Shown one piece after another: positions 1 to 9,592 of a stretch of 64,000 nt of DNA (its first letter is position 1; the number at the start of each line of letters is the position of its first letter). A program made the translations under genes and the position numbers. The stretch comes from DASPKX01 sp035627835 (lineage in GTDB: Bacteria; Verrucomicrobiota; Verrucomicrobiia; Limisphaerales; SXQI01): positions 1 through 64,000 of the forward strand of contig DASPKX010000110.1 of NCBI GenBank assembly GCA_035627835.1. Direction: 5' to 3'. The notes beneath the pieces were generated by a model, which worked only from the letters and a program-made list of their open reading frames with translations, ran no database searches and was not told where the DNA came from.

Positions 1-662
1 TTGTCCTGAGTCAGCATTCCGTTGCTCACCATCTTCTGAATCCATTGAGCAGTCTCGTTCAGATTGGTGTCGGCATCCGAGAATTCAGTTCCGGCTTTGG
101 ATAACGATTGGTGGATTGCGGCGAAGTCGGGAATTGCAGAAGCGGCGGTGCGCGTGCGGATTGCGGCGTCTTGCATATCTCGCATGGCCGGAGCCATCAC
201 TCGGCCATTTTGCAGGAGTGCATTTAAGTCCATCGCCCTGTTCTGCAATGCCGTTTGAGTGGCAGCCTGCTGCTGGGCAAAAGCGCGATTGAAGCTGTTG
301 GCTTTGATCGCCTCGTTCGCCTGCAACAAAGCCAGGTCAAAGTTTCTGTCCGAGTTCACCCGGCTGATCTCGTCGCTCTCAACGCCGCCGTAGCTCTCGC
401 CATAAACTCGCTTCCCGGAGCTTGAGCTTGTTCCCGATCGCGCAGCATTCAACTCATTCAGGAGTTGTGCCCGGTTCAAATCGTCGTAAGTGCCCGTGAG
501 GCTCCGGCTCCCGCGATATGGCTGGCCAGTGAGTTGCTCGATCTGCCGGCCGGCCTTCATCTGCTCAACCGCTGCGGCAAGCTCCAACAGGGAAGGCTGA
601 TTTGCCGTGGGTGGCGCTTCACCACGGAAGCTGCGGGCGTATCCAGGAAGGAAGTTGCTCAT
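1..662 (-). CDS. phage virion-associated protein, partial (C-terminus off the left edge)
   Basis: The minus-strand frame stays open from an ATG at 662 to the window edge, giving at least 220 residues. The start lies one base beyond the stop of the upstream gene, as in a tightly packed phage operon. The visible part is rich in Gln, Ala and Asn, has predicted helical stretches, and has no signal peptide or recognisable domain. By position it is downstream of the fibre and nozzle-like genes, where short-tailed phages often encode internal virion proteins. That role is only an inference; I do not recognise the family. The true C-terminus is outside the window. Confidence 0.6.
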   Translation of the reverse strand, partial: MSNFLPGYARSFRGEAPPTANQPSLLELAAAVEQMKAGRQIEQLTGQPYRGSRSLTGTYDDLNRAQLLNELNAARSGTSSSSGKRVYGESYGGVESDEISRVNSDRNFDLALLQANEAIKANSFNRAFAQQQAATQTALQNRAMDLNALLQNGRVMAPAMRDMQDAAIRTRTAASAIPDFAAIHQSLSKAGTEFSDADTNLNETAQWIQKMVSNGMLTQD

Positions 663-663
663 G

Positions 664-1377
664 TTACGCCCCAATGGGTTTGCTCAGACCGTAAAAGTTG
701 TTTCCGAGGTTGGTGTTGAGTAACTGGCCGAGCAGGCTCGCCAGCGCCATCAGGTTCTGGTTGTTCGCGGCCACCGGGGCGAGTTCGCGCTGCGCAAACG
801 CATCCAGCAGTCCGCCGCGGCGCCCCAACAGGCCAAGCTGCAACTGCGTGAGGTAGTCGCTGTCAACTCGACCTTGAACTGCATCGTCCAGCGCAGCCTG
901 GGTTTCGATCTCGGCCCGCTTGTCAGCGGTGAGCTTTTGCAGGTAGCTGCTGGTCCCGACAGGGTTAGCAGAGCCCGCGCTCATTGCCATCTGGGTTTGG
1001 TTCACCGCCCGCCCCGCTTTCCCCAGGGCCCGGTCAGCCGCTTGGCGAATCGCCGTGCGTCGATTGGAACGAAGAAGATCCAGCTCTGAGCGGAGCTTGC
1101 CGCCCGCTAACCCGTCAGCGATCCCCAAGTCTTCGTTGAGGATCGCTTGCGCTTTGGGCTGGGTTTGTTTGAGGGCGGCCTCAAAGGCGCTTAGCGCGTC
1201 GCGGTTGGTGCCCAGAAGGCCGTCGAACTCTGCGAGAAGGGCGTTCTGCCGCTTCTCAATCTCCGGGTTCTTAACGTTGGTCAGAGTCTCAAATGGATTT
1301 GCGTTAGCCTTCGGTTTCCCGAGCAAATCAATTCCACCACCCGACCATCCCCAAATGTTTTGCGAGTTCGTGGCCAT
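664..1377 (-). CDS. uncharacterised phage protein (237 aa)
   Basis: A 237-residue protein starting at ATG 1377, with its stop one base before the next gene's ATG. It is Ala/Leu/Gln-rich and mostly helical, with a hydrophobic C-terminal stretch (roughly residues 205-225) and no Cys. It lacks a signal peptide and I recognise no domain. The neighbours on both sides are also uncharacterised phage proteins, so a virion or internal-protein role is plausible but unproven. Its composition resembles that of the partial protein downstream, which would fit two proteins of one complex. The coding call is strong because it fits the operon exactly; the function is unknown. Confidence 0.6.
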   Translation of the reverse strand: MATNSQNIWGWSGGGIDLLGKPKANANPFETLTNVKNPEIEKRQNALLAEFDGLLGTNRDALSAFEAALKQTQPKAQAILNEDLGIADGLAGGKLRSELDLLRSNRRTAIRQAADRALGKAGRAVNQTQMAMSAGSANPVGTSSYLQKLTADKRAEIETQAALDDAVQGRVDSDYLTQLQLGLLGRRGGLLDAFAQRELAPVAANNQNLMALASLLGQLLNTNLGNNFYGLSKPIGA

Positions 1378-1388
1378 AATGGGCCCTT

Positions 1389-1835
1389 TCAGTTGCTGGT
1401 TTCAGAATCAGGACGCACAAGAATGCCGACCTCGAGCAGAACACCAAGTTCCTCTGGCACTTCCTTTAGTTTGGCAGCGTCAATTGCAAACTTCGGCTCC
1501 TTCGGTGTCTCACCTTCGCGAGAGTCGAAGAATTCGAGAGGGTGGATTTCAACCTCGACCTGCTTCTGCATCAAAGTGCGGAGTTCGGGTTTAAAGCGCC
1601 GCTGTTCCTCAGGGGAGAGAAGGGTATTCGAGTTTGCTTCTGGGCGTTTCGTTTGATCGGACATTGCCGACCACAGGAGCATCTCGCGATCTGACTCCTT
1701 CTCCCTCCAAGCGACCTGGAGCTTCCGGAAATTCCGATTCAGCCTCAGCTTAGCCTCAAGGTTCGCGTCGGGCTTGAATGTCTGAAGAGCTGCCAAGGCA
1801 TCCTCGATTTGCTGGTTTGTGAGCTGTTTAGCCAT
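1389..1835 (-). CDS. uncharacterised phage protein (148 aa)
   Basis: The ATG at 1835 is preferred over a TTG at 1865. The TTG start would abut the palindromic motif at 1866-1880 and add ten residues of low-quality sequence, whereas the ATG gives a natural MAKQLTNQQ start. The 148-residue product is charged (many Glu, Lys and Arg), Cys-free, and likely helical in its first half. No domain is recognised. It is the first gene of a block of at least three minus-strand genes headed by that palindrome. Function unknown. Confidence 0.55.
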   Translation of the reverse strand: MAKQLTNQQIEDALAALQTFKPDANLEAKLRLNRNFRKLQVAWREKESDREMLLWSAMSDQTKRPEANSNTLLSPEEQRRFKPELRTLMQKQVEVEIHPLEFFDSREGETPKEPKFAIDAAKLKEVPEELGVLLEVGILVRPDSETSN

Positions 1836-1865
1836 GGGGTTTCGTTCTCGTGCACCGCCATACAA

Positions 1866-1880
1866 CTATAACGTTAAAGG
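1866..1880. promoter_or_regulatory. phage palindromic motif, copy 1
   Basis: CTATAACGTTAAAGG on the plus strand, which is an imperfect palindrome. It lies in the gap between the glycosyltransferase gene that ends at 1893 and the gene that starts at 1835 (both minus strand). The same motif occurs in five other intergenic gaps of this phage. A binding site for a dimeric regulator or a promoter element are both possible. Confidence 0.6.
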
Positions 1881-1892
1881 CTGGTCAACGAG

Positions 1893-2495
1893 TTAAACTG
1901 CCTTGAGATGAGTGCACACGACTTCGCCGCACAGTGCCGGTTCTAGCCCGAACTCTTTTACGTGGTTGGTAAACATGAGGCCGTCCCCGGCCACGAAAAG
2001 TCGCCCCGACTCGTCCACGCAGCACCGCCGAAGCCCAGCCTCGAAGGTGTAATCCTCCAGAATTGATCTGTGAACCAAGCAGCACCCCAGGCTTAGGAGG
2101 TCGCTCCGCGTGAGACCGGGCCGAACGTCGCGAAAGTAGCGGAATACGAATTCCGATATAAAAGTCCCGCCAACCCATCGCTCAGCGTCGCATTTGAACC
2201 ACCCCCCGACCACTGGCGCCTGGGCGTGAAGCAGAGCTTCGATCGTAGTTGTCGGCGGCACAATGTCAGCATCAAGAAACAGAAAGAACTCCGAAGGATG
2301 CTCTCCAAGAGCCCTGGTCTTTGCCTCCGTTCTGGCCTCTGCAATGTTGAGCAACCGATTGAACTCTGGAATCGGATCCAGATTGCGACGCGGCGCTACA
2401 TGGTGAATAACGGGCTGTCCCAGGGCAGAAACTGCAGCGGTAACCCGTCGATCGAGTTCGTGCGATCGGCTGGTGATAACGACTGGGACTACCAT
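1893..2495 (-). CDS. GT-A type glycosyltransferase (phage-borne)
   Basis: A 200-residue protein with a nucleotide-sugar transferase layout: an N-terminal beta strand followed by a FFLFLDADIVPP segment near residues 90-101. The DAD is the DxD-type metal and sugar-nucleotide site of GT-A enzymes. A VGGWFKCD stretch follows. It is shorter than typical family 2 enzymes and may be a minimal core. The start at ATG 2495 overlaps the end of the fibre gene by 7 bp, indicating translational coupling. It is one of four putative glycosyltransferases in the phage and may glycosylate a virion protein or host surface glycans. The fold call is fairly firm; donor and acceptor are unknown. Confidence 0.65.
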   Translation of the reverse strand: MVVPVVITSRSHELDRRVTAAVSALGQPVIHHVAPRRNLDPIPEFNRLLNIAEARTEAKTRALGEHPSEFFLFLDADIVPPTTTIEALLHAQAPVVGGWFKCDAERWVGGTFISEFVFRYFRDVRPGLTRSDLLSLGCCLVHRSILEDYTFEAGLRRCCVDESGRLFVAGDGLMFTNHVKEFGLEPALCGEVVCTHLKAV

Positions 2496-5400
2496 GACGC
2501 TGGTTCGCTGGTCGATTCCTTGTACTGAACCTCGATGCCAATCACCTGAATGGAGAATGCGTACGTTTCGGCAGGATCCAACCCGAGCCTGCTAAGGCGG
2601 AGGATAATGAGATCCTCAGCCGTGGGTGACGATAGCGCAACGTCCATTGCGCTCGTGATCTGAAGTTTTCCATCCTGAGAGGAGCCGATAGCGACGGTGA
2701 GCGTATCTGCGGTGCCGTAACTGACGCCAACGTCATCGCCTTGTGAGACCGGTGCGCCTTTAACCTCGAGCACGATGTCTCCGGTGGACGCATCGCTGGG
2801 AGCAAAATAGACCTTCACCTTCAGATCCGATAACTCCCACTCCTTTGGCAGAACGAAGTTGAAGTCAGTGGAGTCGTTGCTAAAGGCGTTAAACGTAGCA
2901 TCGAAAATCACAGCAGCACCTGCCCCATACCCGGAGCAGACGGAGGATGCTGACCCGATTCTGGCGGGTATAAAGACGCGGCGATAAACGCCTGTTCTGG
3001 TCGATGACGGAAGCGAGTGGAAACCTTTCGCTCCTGAGCCGTCCGTCCCCCAGTACTTGGAGTTGCCTGGAGAGGAATTGTCTCCTGATAACTGAAGGTT
3101 CCCGCCACTGAACACCAAACTCCCCGCGAGACCAATCGCTGCAGCATCAGCTAGCACTCCCGTCGCGTTTCCGATCAGGCTTAATGCCGCTACTTGTTGG
3201 AGTTTGCCGTAGGTTACTTGGTTGCTACCGATTTTCGCCGTCGTGATCGCAAGGTCATTGATCTTGCTGGTTGTTACGGCGTTAGCACTGATTGTGGTCG
3301 CCAACGCTCCAGCCGTGGTGGTCACGTCTCCCGTTAGTGCTGGGAATCGGCCTGCGGGAAGGAATCCTGTCGCGTTCGCCAGATCAAGATAGTAGGCGCC
3401 ATCCTGGCCATCGAGTGTATCCGCGTTCGTCGATGCCGCTGGGAGATCGTGATAACCTTTCGCGCCTGAGCTATCGGTTCCGTAATACTTGGAGTTCCCC
3501 GGCGATGAAGCATCGCCACTGAGTTGTAAATTGAACCCAGTGAAAGTGAGGCTACCTGCAATCCCGATGGCTGTTGCATCTGTCAGCCCAGACGTGGGGT
3601 TGCCGATCAGGCTATGCGTTGGGATTAACTGGATCTTTGCGTAAGTCACGGAATTGCTCGCCAACTTGGCCGTCGTGATCGCAAGGTCATTGATCTTGCT
3701 CGTGGTCACTGCGTTTGCGGTGAGCGTCGTGGTCAGTGAACCGGCCGATGTAGCGACATCGCCTGTAAGGGCTGGAAACTGTGTTGAATGCAGAATCCCT
3801 GGGATGTCGTTGAACGTAATCTCAGTCCAAGATGGAGCCTGCCCGAGAGTTCCCGTCCCGACCATGCGCAGGTATTTCGGTGTAACCGTCGTATTTGGCG
3901 CAAGAGCAGTGAATGCTCCACCATTAAGGTAAACAGTCGAAAAGTTTGCAGCGGAACTCAGGTCATCGTTTGTTCCGCCTCGCGACAATGCCAGAATCCC
4001 AGCCGACATGTTGGACGCATCGAGATAATAGCTCCCGCGCTGGCCATTGAGGGTGTCCGCCTCTCCAGGGGTTCTGTCGCCGCGAGCAATGATTCTGTAA
4101 ACGCCCTTGCTGTTTGCTGTGTTTCCGCTTCTCACCAGATCCCCGGCGGCCGAGAACGCTTTCCGCCGTGCGATGTAGAACTTTGTGGAGACCAGGTCCG
4201 GGCGGCCCTGCAGGAAGCTCTGAGCTGCCACAGTGGAAACGACCGGCGGAACCTGATCATGGATGTTGAGGCAGAATCCATAGGCGACATAGTTATCATT
4301 TCTGACGATAACCCCGGGACATAGGACAGGCAGGTTGCGCGTGTCCGCTACGCTGTGGGCGGTGAGGGAATACTCTTTGTCCCCGGACGGTCGCCAAAGA
4401 TCGAACCCGTTTGCGTGTGCCCCTTTATTAGGGGCATGGAACATGAAGCAGTATTCCGTGCCCATGTACACATCCGCTGTGGTGGTGCGGGTCAGGTCAA
4501 ACTCGTAGCCTTCCCGAGACCACTTCATCGCCCAGGCGAGATTAGCCCAAAATGAGCTTGGTGCGTCTTTGGTGGCGAGCTGCGTCGTGAAGCTGAACTC
4601 AAATTTCTTGCCTACCCACTTTGTTGTCGTTGTTCTGCCAGCCCAGTCGGCTGCGGCTCCATCGACGAGCAAAGCCATGCTGGCGGGATTGCTCTCATAA
4701 CCGTGAGCTCCGCCCACAAAACTGTCTTGTGTGTTTATGTTCTGGGTTGGGCTTGCCTCTACCGCAAACTCATCGTTCCCTTCTCCCATCACCTTTATGT
4801 CCGTTCTCCCCTCCTGGAGATCGAACTCATCCACTCCAACCGTTCCAGGTTGGGTCTGATCGAAACTTGTGAACCCACCATCAAAAACACGATACCCCGT
4901 CGTATTGGACGGGTTCCTTGATGTGGTGCCCTCGTAATGAACGTAGTACGTGCCGTGAGGAAGCCCGCTCACGATCACCGTCTTTACTAATTGATTGCTC
5001 GCAGAGTAGGCGTCAACGACACGGTCAGCTCCCGAAAGCGGTATTTCGTAATATTGCGCGTCAACTTCAACACCAGCGCTGGTGTAAACCTTAAAACGCA
5101 ATATCGCGCTGTCTATGGATCGCCAGTGAGTCCACCGGAGCTTTGTGCCTGTGAACGAAAAACTACCGGTCCCCCCCGCCAATCGGGTCATTACGATACC
5201 CGTATTGCCGCCGACGGAGCCTGAAGCTACCGCCTCCCAAGTGGCGGTGCGCCCTGCCACGTTGTAGGGAGTGGCCGAGAAAACCCTAACGCCCCCATCA
5301 TAAACACGCCCTGACGCGTGGTTAGTCGCGTCCACCGTGATTTCCACAGTGTAGGTTCCATTCGCCAGACCATCCGCCAATTTAATAAGGTGGAGGCCTG

Positions 5401-7018
5401 TCGTGAGCGCCTTTAGATCAATTGTCCGTCGATTAGTCGCACTGCCATTTTGAGGAACCCTGTAGTTACTCGCAGCGATTTCGGCGCCTAGGTTGTCCTT
5501 AATGACAATGTTCGCAATGCCACCGTTCCCAGAGTTTCCAGCTGCTCGCCAAAGGAGGCTGGAAGTTGTGGCCGGCGCTGTGGCGGCCAATATCACCGTG
5601 TAAACGACAAAGTTCCCGGCCGTGATGCTGTAAACAATGTCGCTAAATCCGGTCCCTGTTCCAGCCGTCCAAGATGATGGCGTTCGGCTCGTGGCCTGAG
5701 AGGTCGTACGAGTATAGGTCGGCGATGTTGCTTGGGTAGGATCCGGTGCTAATGAACCCGTCTGAAGATTCGCCGCCTGCGCTGGAATAGCAGTGGACTT
5801 ATCCAGAAAGCAGGTCGTGACAGAGAAAAGCCGAGTCGCGCCATATGTTCCCGAGCCGCTGAAGTTGAAACGATTGGTGTAGTAGCAGCGAACCCAGTGC
5901 CGACGAGTTGAGGAAATCGGCAGATAAACCGCGAACTCGATAAAATCAGTTCGCAAGTTCTCCAGCATGATGGTTTCCGGGAGAAGCCGGAACGGGAGCA
6001 GAGCGTCTGTCTCGCCCTTACCTGGGAGCCCCCTGTAACTCGCCGGGCCGGTCGCTGGTTCAAAGTGAACGTTTGTTGATTTCGGCCTGTATGGGAATAC
6101 AGCGCCCAGCAAGCGCAATATGCGTTCGCTGCTCGCGGTGATCTGAAAGTCAGGCCCCATCTTCACCGTGCCGCCGTCGTTGCTGATGAGGCAATTCGCG
6201 CTTCCAGGAAGAGTTAGCGTTGAGTTGAAATACCAAGTTCCCCCCGCAAGGCTCACTGGGCCGTTTGCAAGCGCAGTCTGGAGCGCAGGGGTGGCATCAA
6301 GAACCCCGGTGCGGTCAGCTCCGTAGGTTGCAAGGTTTCTGGTGAAGAATGGGTTTACCCAAAGGCGATTGACTGCATCTCCGTCCGCAGTAGGACTGGC
6401 GACGTTCGAGAGGCGCTGGCTTCCAAAATCCACTGTTGCCGTGGCCGCACCGAATCCAGAGATGGGGATGCCGCTTTTTGCTGTGGCCGTTCCTTTCCCT
6501 GTACCATTGCCGACGATGAACTGTGTGTCTGGCAGGGCGATCTCGCCAGGTGCTGCTGAGAGAGCGGTAACAGAGAGAGTTACGTCACCGGTTCCATTAA
6601 ACGATACTTCGGCAGAGGTCGCCTTGCCCGTTATGGAGAATTTCCGACCGGTCGCCAAAGCTGTGGCCGTGCTCGCGTTTCCGGTGATATTGGTGACTCC
6701 ATTGTTGACGACGATCGTGCTTTCAATCCTCTCGATTCTCGTGACCAAAGAATTCTGCTGCGCGTCAACGTAGGCCTGTGTGACAAACCCAGCTTTCGAG
6801 ACCGCCTCCTCCACCCGAGAGATCAAAACCGCCTCGTCCAAGCTGTGTTGTCCGTTCTGGCGCCATTGCTCTAAAGCGTCCTCATACTCTTTCCAAGCTG
6901 GCAGGAGGAGTGGGTTGGATGCCTTAATCTTGTCCGGGATCTTTGGAAGTCGGGGCAGCGCGATGAGCGGCACGCTCATGCGTGATCGGACCAACCTGTC
7001 CTGACTCGCTACAGCCAT
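2489..7018 (-). CDS. large phage tail fibre / spike protein with internal duplication
   Basis: At 1509 residues it is by far the largest phage gene here. Residues about 230-300 contain a segment (TGVLDATPALQTAL followed by Gly/Thr-rich strands) like the start of right-handed beta-helix tailspikes. The middle holds repeated beta-rich, Tyr/Gly/Thr-rich stretches ending in YRVFDGG or GRVYDGG. The C-terminal third has two copies of a ~110-residue unit spaced by 144 residues, then a conserved-looking beta-rich end. The N-terminus (residues 20-60, Pro-rich then helical) could attach to the virion. The role is likely receptor binding or a depolymerase. The ATG at 7018 is used, four bases past the stop of the DUF3307 gene; a second Met 13 codons later is possible. 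Confidence 0.75.
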   Translation of the reverse strand: MAVASQDRLVRSRMSVPLIALPRLPKIPDKIKASNPLLLPAWKEYEDALEQWRQNGQHSLDEAVLISRVEEAVSKAGFVTQAYVDAQQNSLVTRIERIESTIVVNNGVTNITGNASTATALATGRKFSITGKATSAEVSFNGTGDVTLSVTALSAAPGEIALPDTQFIVGNGTGKGTATAKSGIPISGFGAATATVDFGSQRLSNVASPTADGDAVNRLWVNPFFTRNLATYGADRTGVLDATPALQTALANGPVSLAGGTWYFNSTLTLPGSANCLISNDGGTVKMGPDFQITASSERILRLLGAVFPYRPKSTNVHFEPATGPASYRGLPGKGETDALLPFRLLPETIMLENLRTDFIEFAVYLPISSTRRHWVRCYYTNRFNFSGSGTYGATRLFSVTTCFLDKSTAIPAQAANLQTGSLAPDPTQATSPTYTRTTSQATSRTPSSWTAGTGTGFSDIVYSITAGNFVVYTVILAATAPATTSSLLWRAAGNSGNGGIANIVIKDNLGAEIAASNYRVPQNGSATNRRTIDLKALTTGLHLIKLADGLANGTYTVEITVDATNHASGRVYDGGVRVFSATPYNVAGRTATWEAVASGSVGGNTGIVMTRLAGGTGSFSFTGTKLRWTHWRSIDSAILRFKVYTSAGVEVDAQYYEIPLSGADRVVDAYSASNQLVKTVIVSGLPHGTYYVHYEGTTSRNPSNTTGYRVFDGGFTSFDQTQPGTVGVDEFDLQEGRTDIKVMGEGNDEFAVEASPTQNINTQDSFVGGAHGYESNPASMALLVDGAAADWAGRTTTTKWVGKKFEFSFTTQLATKDAPSSFWANLAWAMKWSREGYEFDLTRTTTADVYMGTEYCFMFHAPNKGAHANGFDLWRPSGDKEYSLTAHSVADTRNLPVLCPGVIVRNDNYVAYGFCLNIHDQVPPVVSTVAAQSFLQGRPDLVSTKFYIARRKAFSAAGDLVRSGNTANSKGVYRIIARGDRTPGEADTLNGQRGSYYLDASNMSAGILALSRGGTNDDLSSAANFSTVYLNGGAFTALAPNTTVTPKYLRMVGTGTLGQAPSWTEITFNDIPGILHSTQFPALTGDVATSAGSLTTTLTANAVTTSKINDLAITTAKLASNSVTYAKIQLIPTHSLIGNPTSGLTDATAIGIAGSLTFTGFNLQLSGDASSPGNSKYYGTDSSGAKGYHDLPAASTNADTLDGQDGAYYLDLANATGFLPAGRFPALTGDVTTTAGALATTISANAVTTSKINDLAITTAKIGSNQVTYGKLQQVAALSLIGNATGVLADAAAIGLAGSLVFSGGNLQLSGDNSSPGNSKYWGTDGSGAKGFHSLPSSTRTGVYRRVFIPARIGSASSVCSGYGAGAAVIFDATFNAFSNDSTDFNFVLPKEWELSDLKVKVYFAPSDASTGDIVLEVKGAPVSQGDDVGVSYGTADTLTVAIGSSQDGKLQITSAMDVALSSPTAEDLIILRLSRLGLDPAETYAFSIQVIGIEVQYKESTSEPASW
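3018..3348 (-). repeat. fibre-gene repeat unit, downstream copy
   Basis: Second (C-terminal) copy of a ~331-bp unit inside the fibre gene, offset exactly 432 bp (144 codons) from the copy at 3450-3780. Shared translated landmarks include FPALTGDV, NAVTTSKINDLAITTAK, SLIGN, NLQLSGD and SPGNSKY. Frame is preserved, so this is a protein-level duplication and not a mobile repeat. Confidence 0.8.
3450..3780 (-). repeat. fibre-gene repeat unit, upstream copy
   Basis: First copy of the in-frame unit duplicated at 3018-3348. Protein identity is high but the third codon positions have diverged, so the duplication is not very recent. Similar repeated units are common in trimeric fibre shafts of phages. 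Confidence 0.8.
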
Positions 7019-7022
7019 TGGT

Positions 7023-7403
7023 TTACAGGTGTTTCAGGGCCAAATAGTTAATGAGCAGGTGGAGCGTGTTGTCCGTGATGATCATCAGCCAGACCGTTAG
7101 CCAAATTGGCCGATCGGGCTGATAGCCAAATGGGCAGTCCGCGTATTTCGGAAAGTTCCCAAGGCTCAAGATCCAGTTCTTCCAATAGGCCACCAATCGG
7201 CCGACCCAAAACCGATCGATAACAAAGTGCGTCCCGATGATAACGAGCATCGCTGTGAGCGATGGGCTCAAGAACAGGAATGGGAGTCCATAAAGCAGCA
7301 CATGGACCAAGCACGGCCAGCTTCGCTTGCTCTTATTGGTGGCCATCCAGTCGGACTGAAGGATGTAATCACCAATCAAATGGCAGAGAAGTTCAGGCAT
7401 CAT
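7023..7403 (-). CDS. DUF3307-family membrane protein
   Basis: A 126-residue protein beginning ELLCHLIGDYILQSDWMA, the signature N-terminus of DUF3307 (H..GD...Q.DWMA). It is followed by KSKRSWPCLVH and about three hydrophobic segments (roughly residues 35-60, 85-110 and 112-125), with an HFVIDRFW motif between the first two. DUF3307 proteins are small membrane proteins of unknown function found in bacteria and many phages. It sits between the 730-residue virion protein (4-bp overlap) and the fibre. A role in lysis or host-membrane interaction is possible but unsupported. Confidence 0.75.
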   Translation of the reverse strand: MMPELLCHLIGDYILQSDWMATNKSKRSWPCLVHVLLYGLPFLFLSPSLTAMLVIIGTHFVIDRFWVGRLVAYWKNWILSLGNFPKYADCPFGYQPDRPIWLTVWLMIITDNTLHLLINYLALKHL

Positions 7404-9592
7404 GATCTTGTGCTCCTTGGTTTACGTCTGGCTTCCATGCTCATGCGCGAGAAGCAGCTTCCGCCACCAACCCCGCTCATCTGGAGTTCGATGTAGTGAA
7501 ACCGGCCTGTGTAAAGGAATGCCCAGTTCATCGTGTTCGCGGGCCGCGTTTTCGCGCTCTCATGCGCTGAGGCGCTTTTGCTGACGCATTCCAGCGTTCG
7601 AGGTGAAAGCGAGCGCCATAGAAGCGCACAACCGCTCTCATCGTTGGGGTCCACAGCGGTGGACGCCACTCCGATTCGGACATTTACCTGGCTCGGGGTG
7701 ATGTCTTCCTCAGCATCGAACTCCAGCTCCAGACTCCGAACTGCCTTCTCATCATCAGGAGCCTCGAAATCCAGAGGGCCCGTTGTCCCGTAGGAATCGT
7801 ATGGGTCTCTGGCGTACGTCCCGCAGCCAGTGAACCGGGTGCATCGCTCCCGGAAATACACCTCCCCGAACTGTTTCAAGCACCAGTCATCAGCCGAGGC
7901 CATTACCAGAAGCGCTTCCGAGTTACACTGATTGCAGAGATCCTCAATGTTCAGATCGCCCAGCAGTTTGCAGAACGAATCAGACGCCGGCGGATTCACC
8001 GTCTGGTCCAGATTCATGTTCTCGAAGGCGCCCGTTGTCGTGGTGCGGCCAAGCTCGTTTACCGTCGTGCGGGTGTAGAGCGGGATGCTCCGGGATACTC
8101 CTGTGCAATTAGGCTCGGTCTGAGCGGTGCAGAAGCCACCCTCCTTCACGCTCTGGGGGAGAATGGCTGCAATCTCGGAGGAAGCTAATTCTGCTGCCGT
8201 GCAAGCGCAGTTCTGCTTCAAGAAATCGAGGAAGGTTAGCCGGTTATCGCTGGTGAAATTGCAGAACGCGGTGAACCCAGCGGTGAGGATCGACACCGCT
8301 TGATAACGCAGACTCGCCGAAAAGGTCTTCCTCGGGAAAGCGAGGCCGTCCTCAACCCATGAGATAAACAGGCGTTCGAGCGAAGGGTCATACCAGGCGA
8401 CGTGCGCTTGGCACACCTGCTCGTTGATGGTGTCGAAGATGAGGTTGGAGCAACGATGCAACCATTCCGCCCGCTCAGGTTTCGGCAGGGAAAGGTTATA
8501 GACGTAGATGCCATCCCGGCCGAGGAACACATGCTCATTGCCTGTGCTCACCAGGGTGTTCGGATACGCGAGGCAAGCCGCGCCCGTCGCCGGCTCGGAG
8601 TAGAGCGAGCGAAACGAGAATACCAACTCACCACCAACTGACGACACCTGCCAAATACCCGTCGTGGTGTAGATCAGAAGGGAATCGCCCAATGGAGCGG
8701 CCGCGAGGATTCGCTCCCCGCGGGTGAGGTCCATGTAGCCCGCCATGGAGTCCACTGTTTCACTGATGCCGAGTGCGTTGACTCGCGTCGTGGTCACACC
8801 GGGCACGAAGTTCGTGCTCAGGAAGTCCGACCAGACGATACGGTTCTCCGCCCGAATCCCGTCCATCTCGACGTTCATCAGGAAACAGACTCCTTTCCAC
8901 GCGATCGCTACCGCAGCCTTCGTCAGCCCGATCTCTTGAAGGCTTGGAATCTTGGAGACGGCCTGCATTCCACAACCAAAGGTGGGCTGGTCAAAAATCC
9001 ATTGAACCGGCTCGTCGTAGTTGTTTGTGAAAACCGCACCGTTCTCGAGCTTGGCACATTGCCACCGGCGCTCTGGTAACCCGCTTTGGGGCGTTCCACC
9101 GTACGCGTCACAGATGAGCTTCCAGTTTCCTTTGGGCTCGTTGAGGACATAGATCCTGTTCTGCGTGGCCGCCAGCAGTCGGCGCTGTCCATCCTGGGAC
9201 GTTAAATCCCAGAGCCCAGTGATTGGCTGCCGCCCGGTGCTCCGAGTCTTCAATACCGTCCCGCACACCGCCGCGCTGGGCGGATATGTCAGAACCTTGT
9301 CGGCATCCGGATGAGCCCCGGTGGAAAGGTCATCGTAATACTGCTGAAGGTTTGTGGTTCCAGTCGGCTGGCCGCAGAGCTGATCGTGCAGGTCTTGATT
9401 GTTGTAAGGGGTGGTTGTCCCCATCAGCTTCCGCCATCCGAAAGACCGGCAGAGCCTGCCCGCGACGTTCACGTCGAAGTTCTCCCGCCGGCGCCATGCG
9501 CCGAATGGCAGAGAGTCAGCAGACGAACGCGTGTCCAACGGCCCGGCAAGGGGCTGTAGGTCAACTGTCCTGAATGTTGGAGAGACTGGCAT
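7400..9592 (-). CDS. phage virion protein, possibly tail nozzle (beta-propeller-like)
   Basis: A 730-residue Cys-rich virion protein that starts on the TAATG overlap with the upstream gene. The N-terminus (LPFGAWRRRENFDVN) and repeated strand-rich segments such as GIWQVSSVGGELVF and FLGRDGIYVYN resemble the tail tubular B/nozzle and beta-propeller proteins of short-tailed phages. Those also occur just upstream of fibre genes. A Cys-rich stretch lies in the second half (roughly residues 455-625). The nozzle assignment is an inference from size, position and style, not from a recognised signature. Confidence 0.5.
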   Translation of the reverse strand: MPVSPTFRTVDLQPLAGPLDTRSSADSLPFGAWRRRENFDVNVAGRLCRSFGWRKLMGTTTPYNNQDLHDQLCGQPTGTTNLQQYYDDLSTGAHPDADKVLTYPPSAAVCGTVLKTRSTGRQPITGLWDLTSQDGQRRLLAATQNRIYVLNEPKGNWKLICDAYGGTPQSGLPERRWQCAKLENGAVFTNNYDEPVQWIFDQPTFGCGMQAVSKIPSLQEIGLTKAAVAIAWKGVCFLMNVEMDGIRAENRIVWSDFLSTNFVPGVTTTRVNALGISETVDSMAGYMDLTRGERILAAAPLGDSLLIYTTTGIWQVSSVGGELVFSFRSLYSEPATGAACLAYPNTLVSTGNEHVFLGRDGIYVYNLSLPKPERAEWLHRCSNLIFDTINEQVCQAHVAWYDPSLERLFISWVEDGLAFPRKTFSASLRYQAVSILTAGFTAFCNFTSDNRLTFLDFLKQNCACTAAELASSEIAAILPQSVKEGGFCTAQTEPNCTGVSRSIPLYTRTTVNELGRTTTTGAFENMNLDQTVNPPASDSFCKLLGDLNIEDLCNQCNSEALLVMASADDWCLKQFGEVYFRERCTRFTGCGTYARDPYDSYGTTGPLDFEAPDDEKAVRSLELEFDAEEDITPSQVNVRIGVASTAVDPNDESGCALLWRSLSPRTLECVSKSASAHESAKTRPANTMNWAFLYTGRFHYIELQMSGVGGGSCFSRMSMEARRKPRSTRS

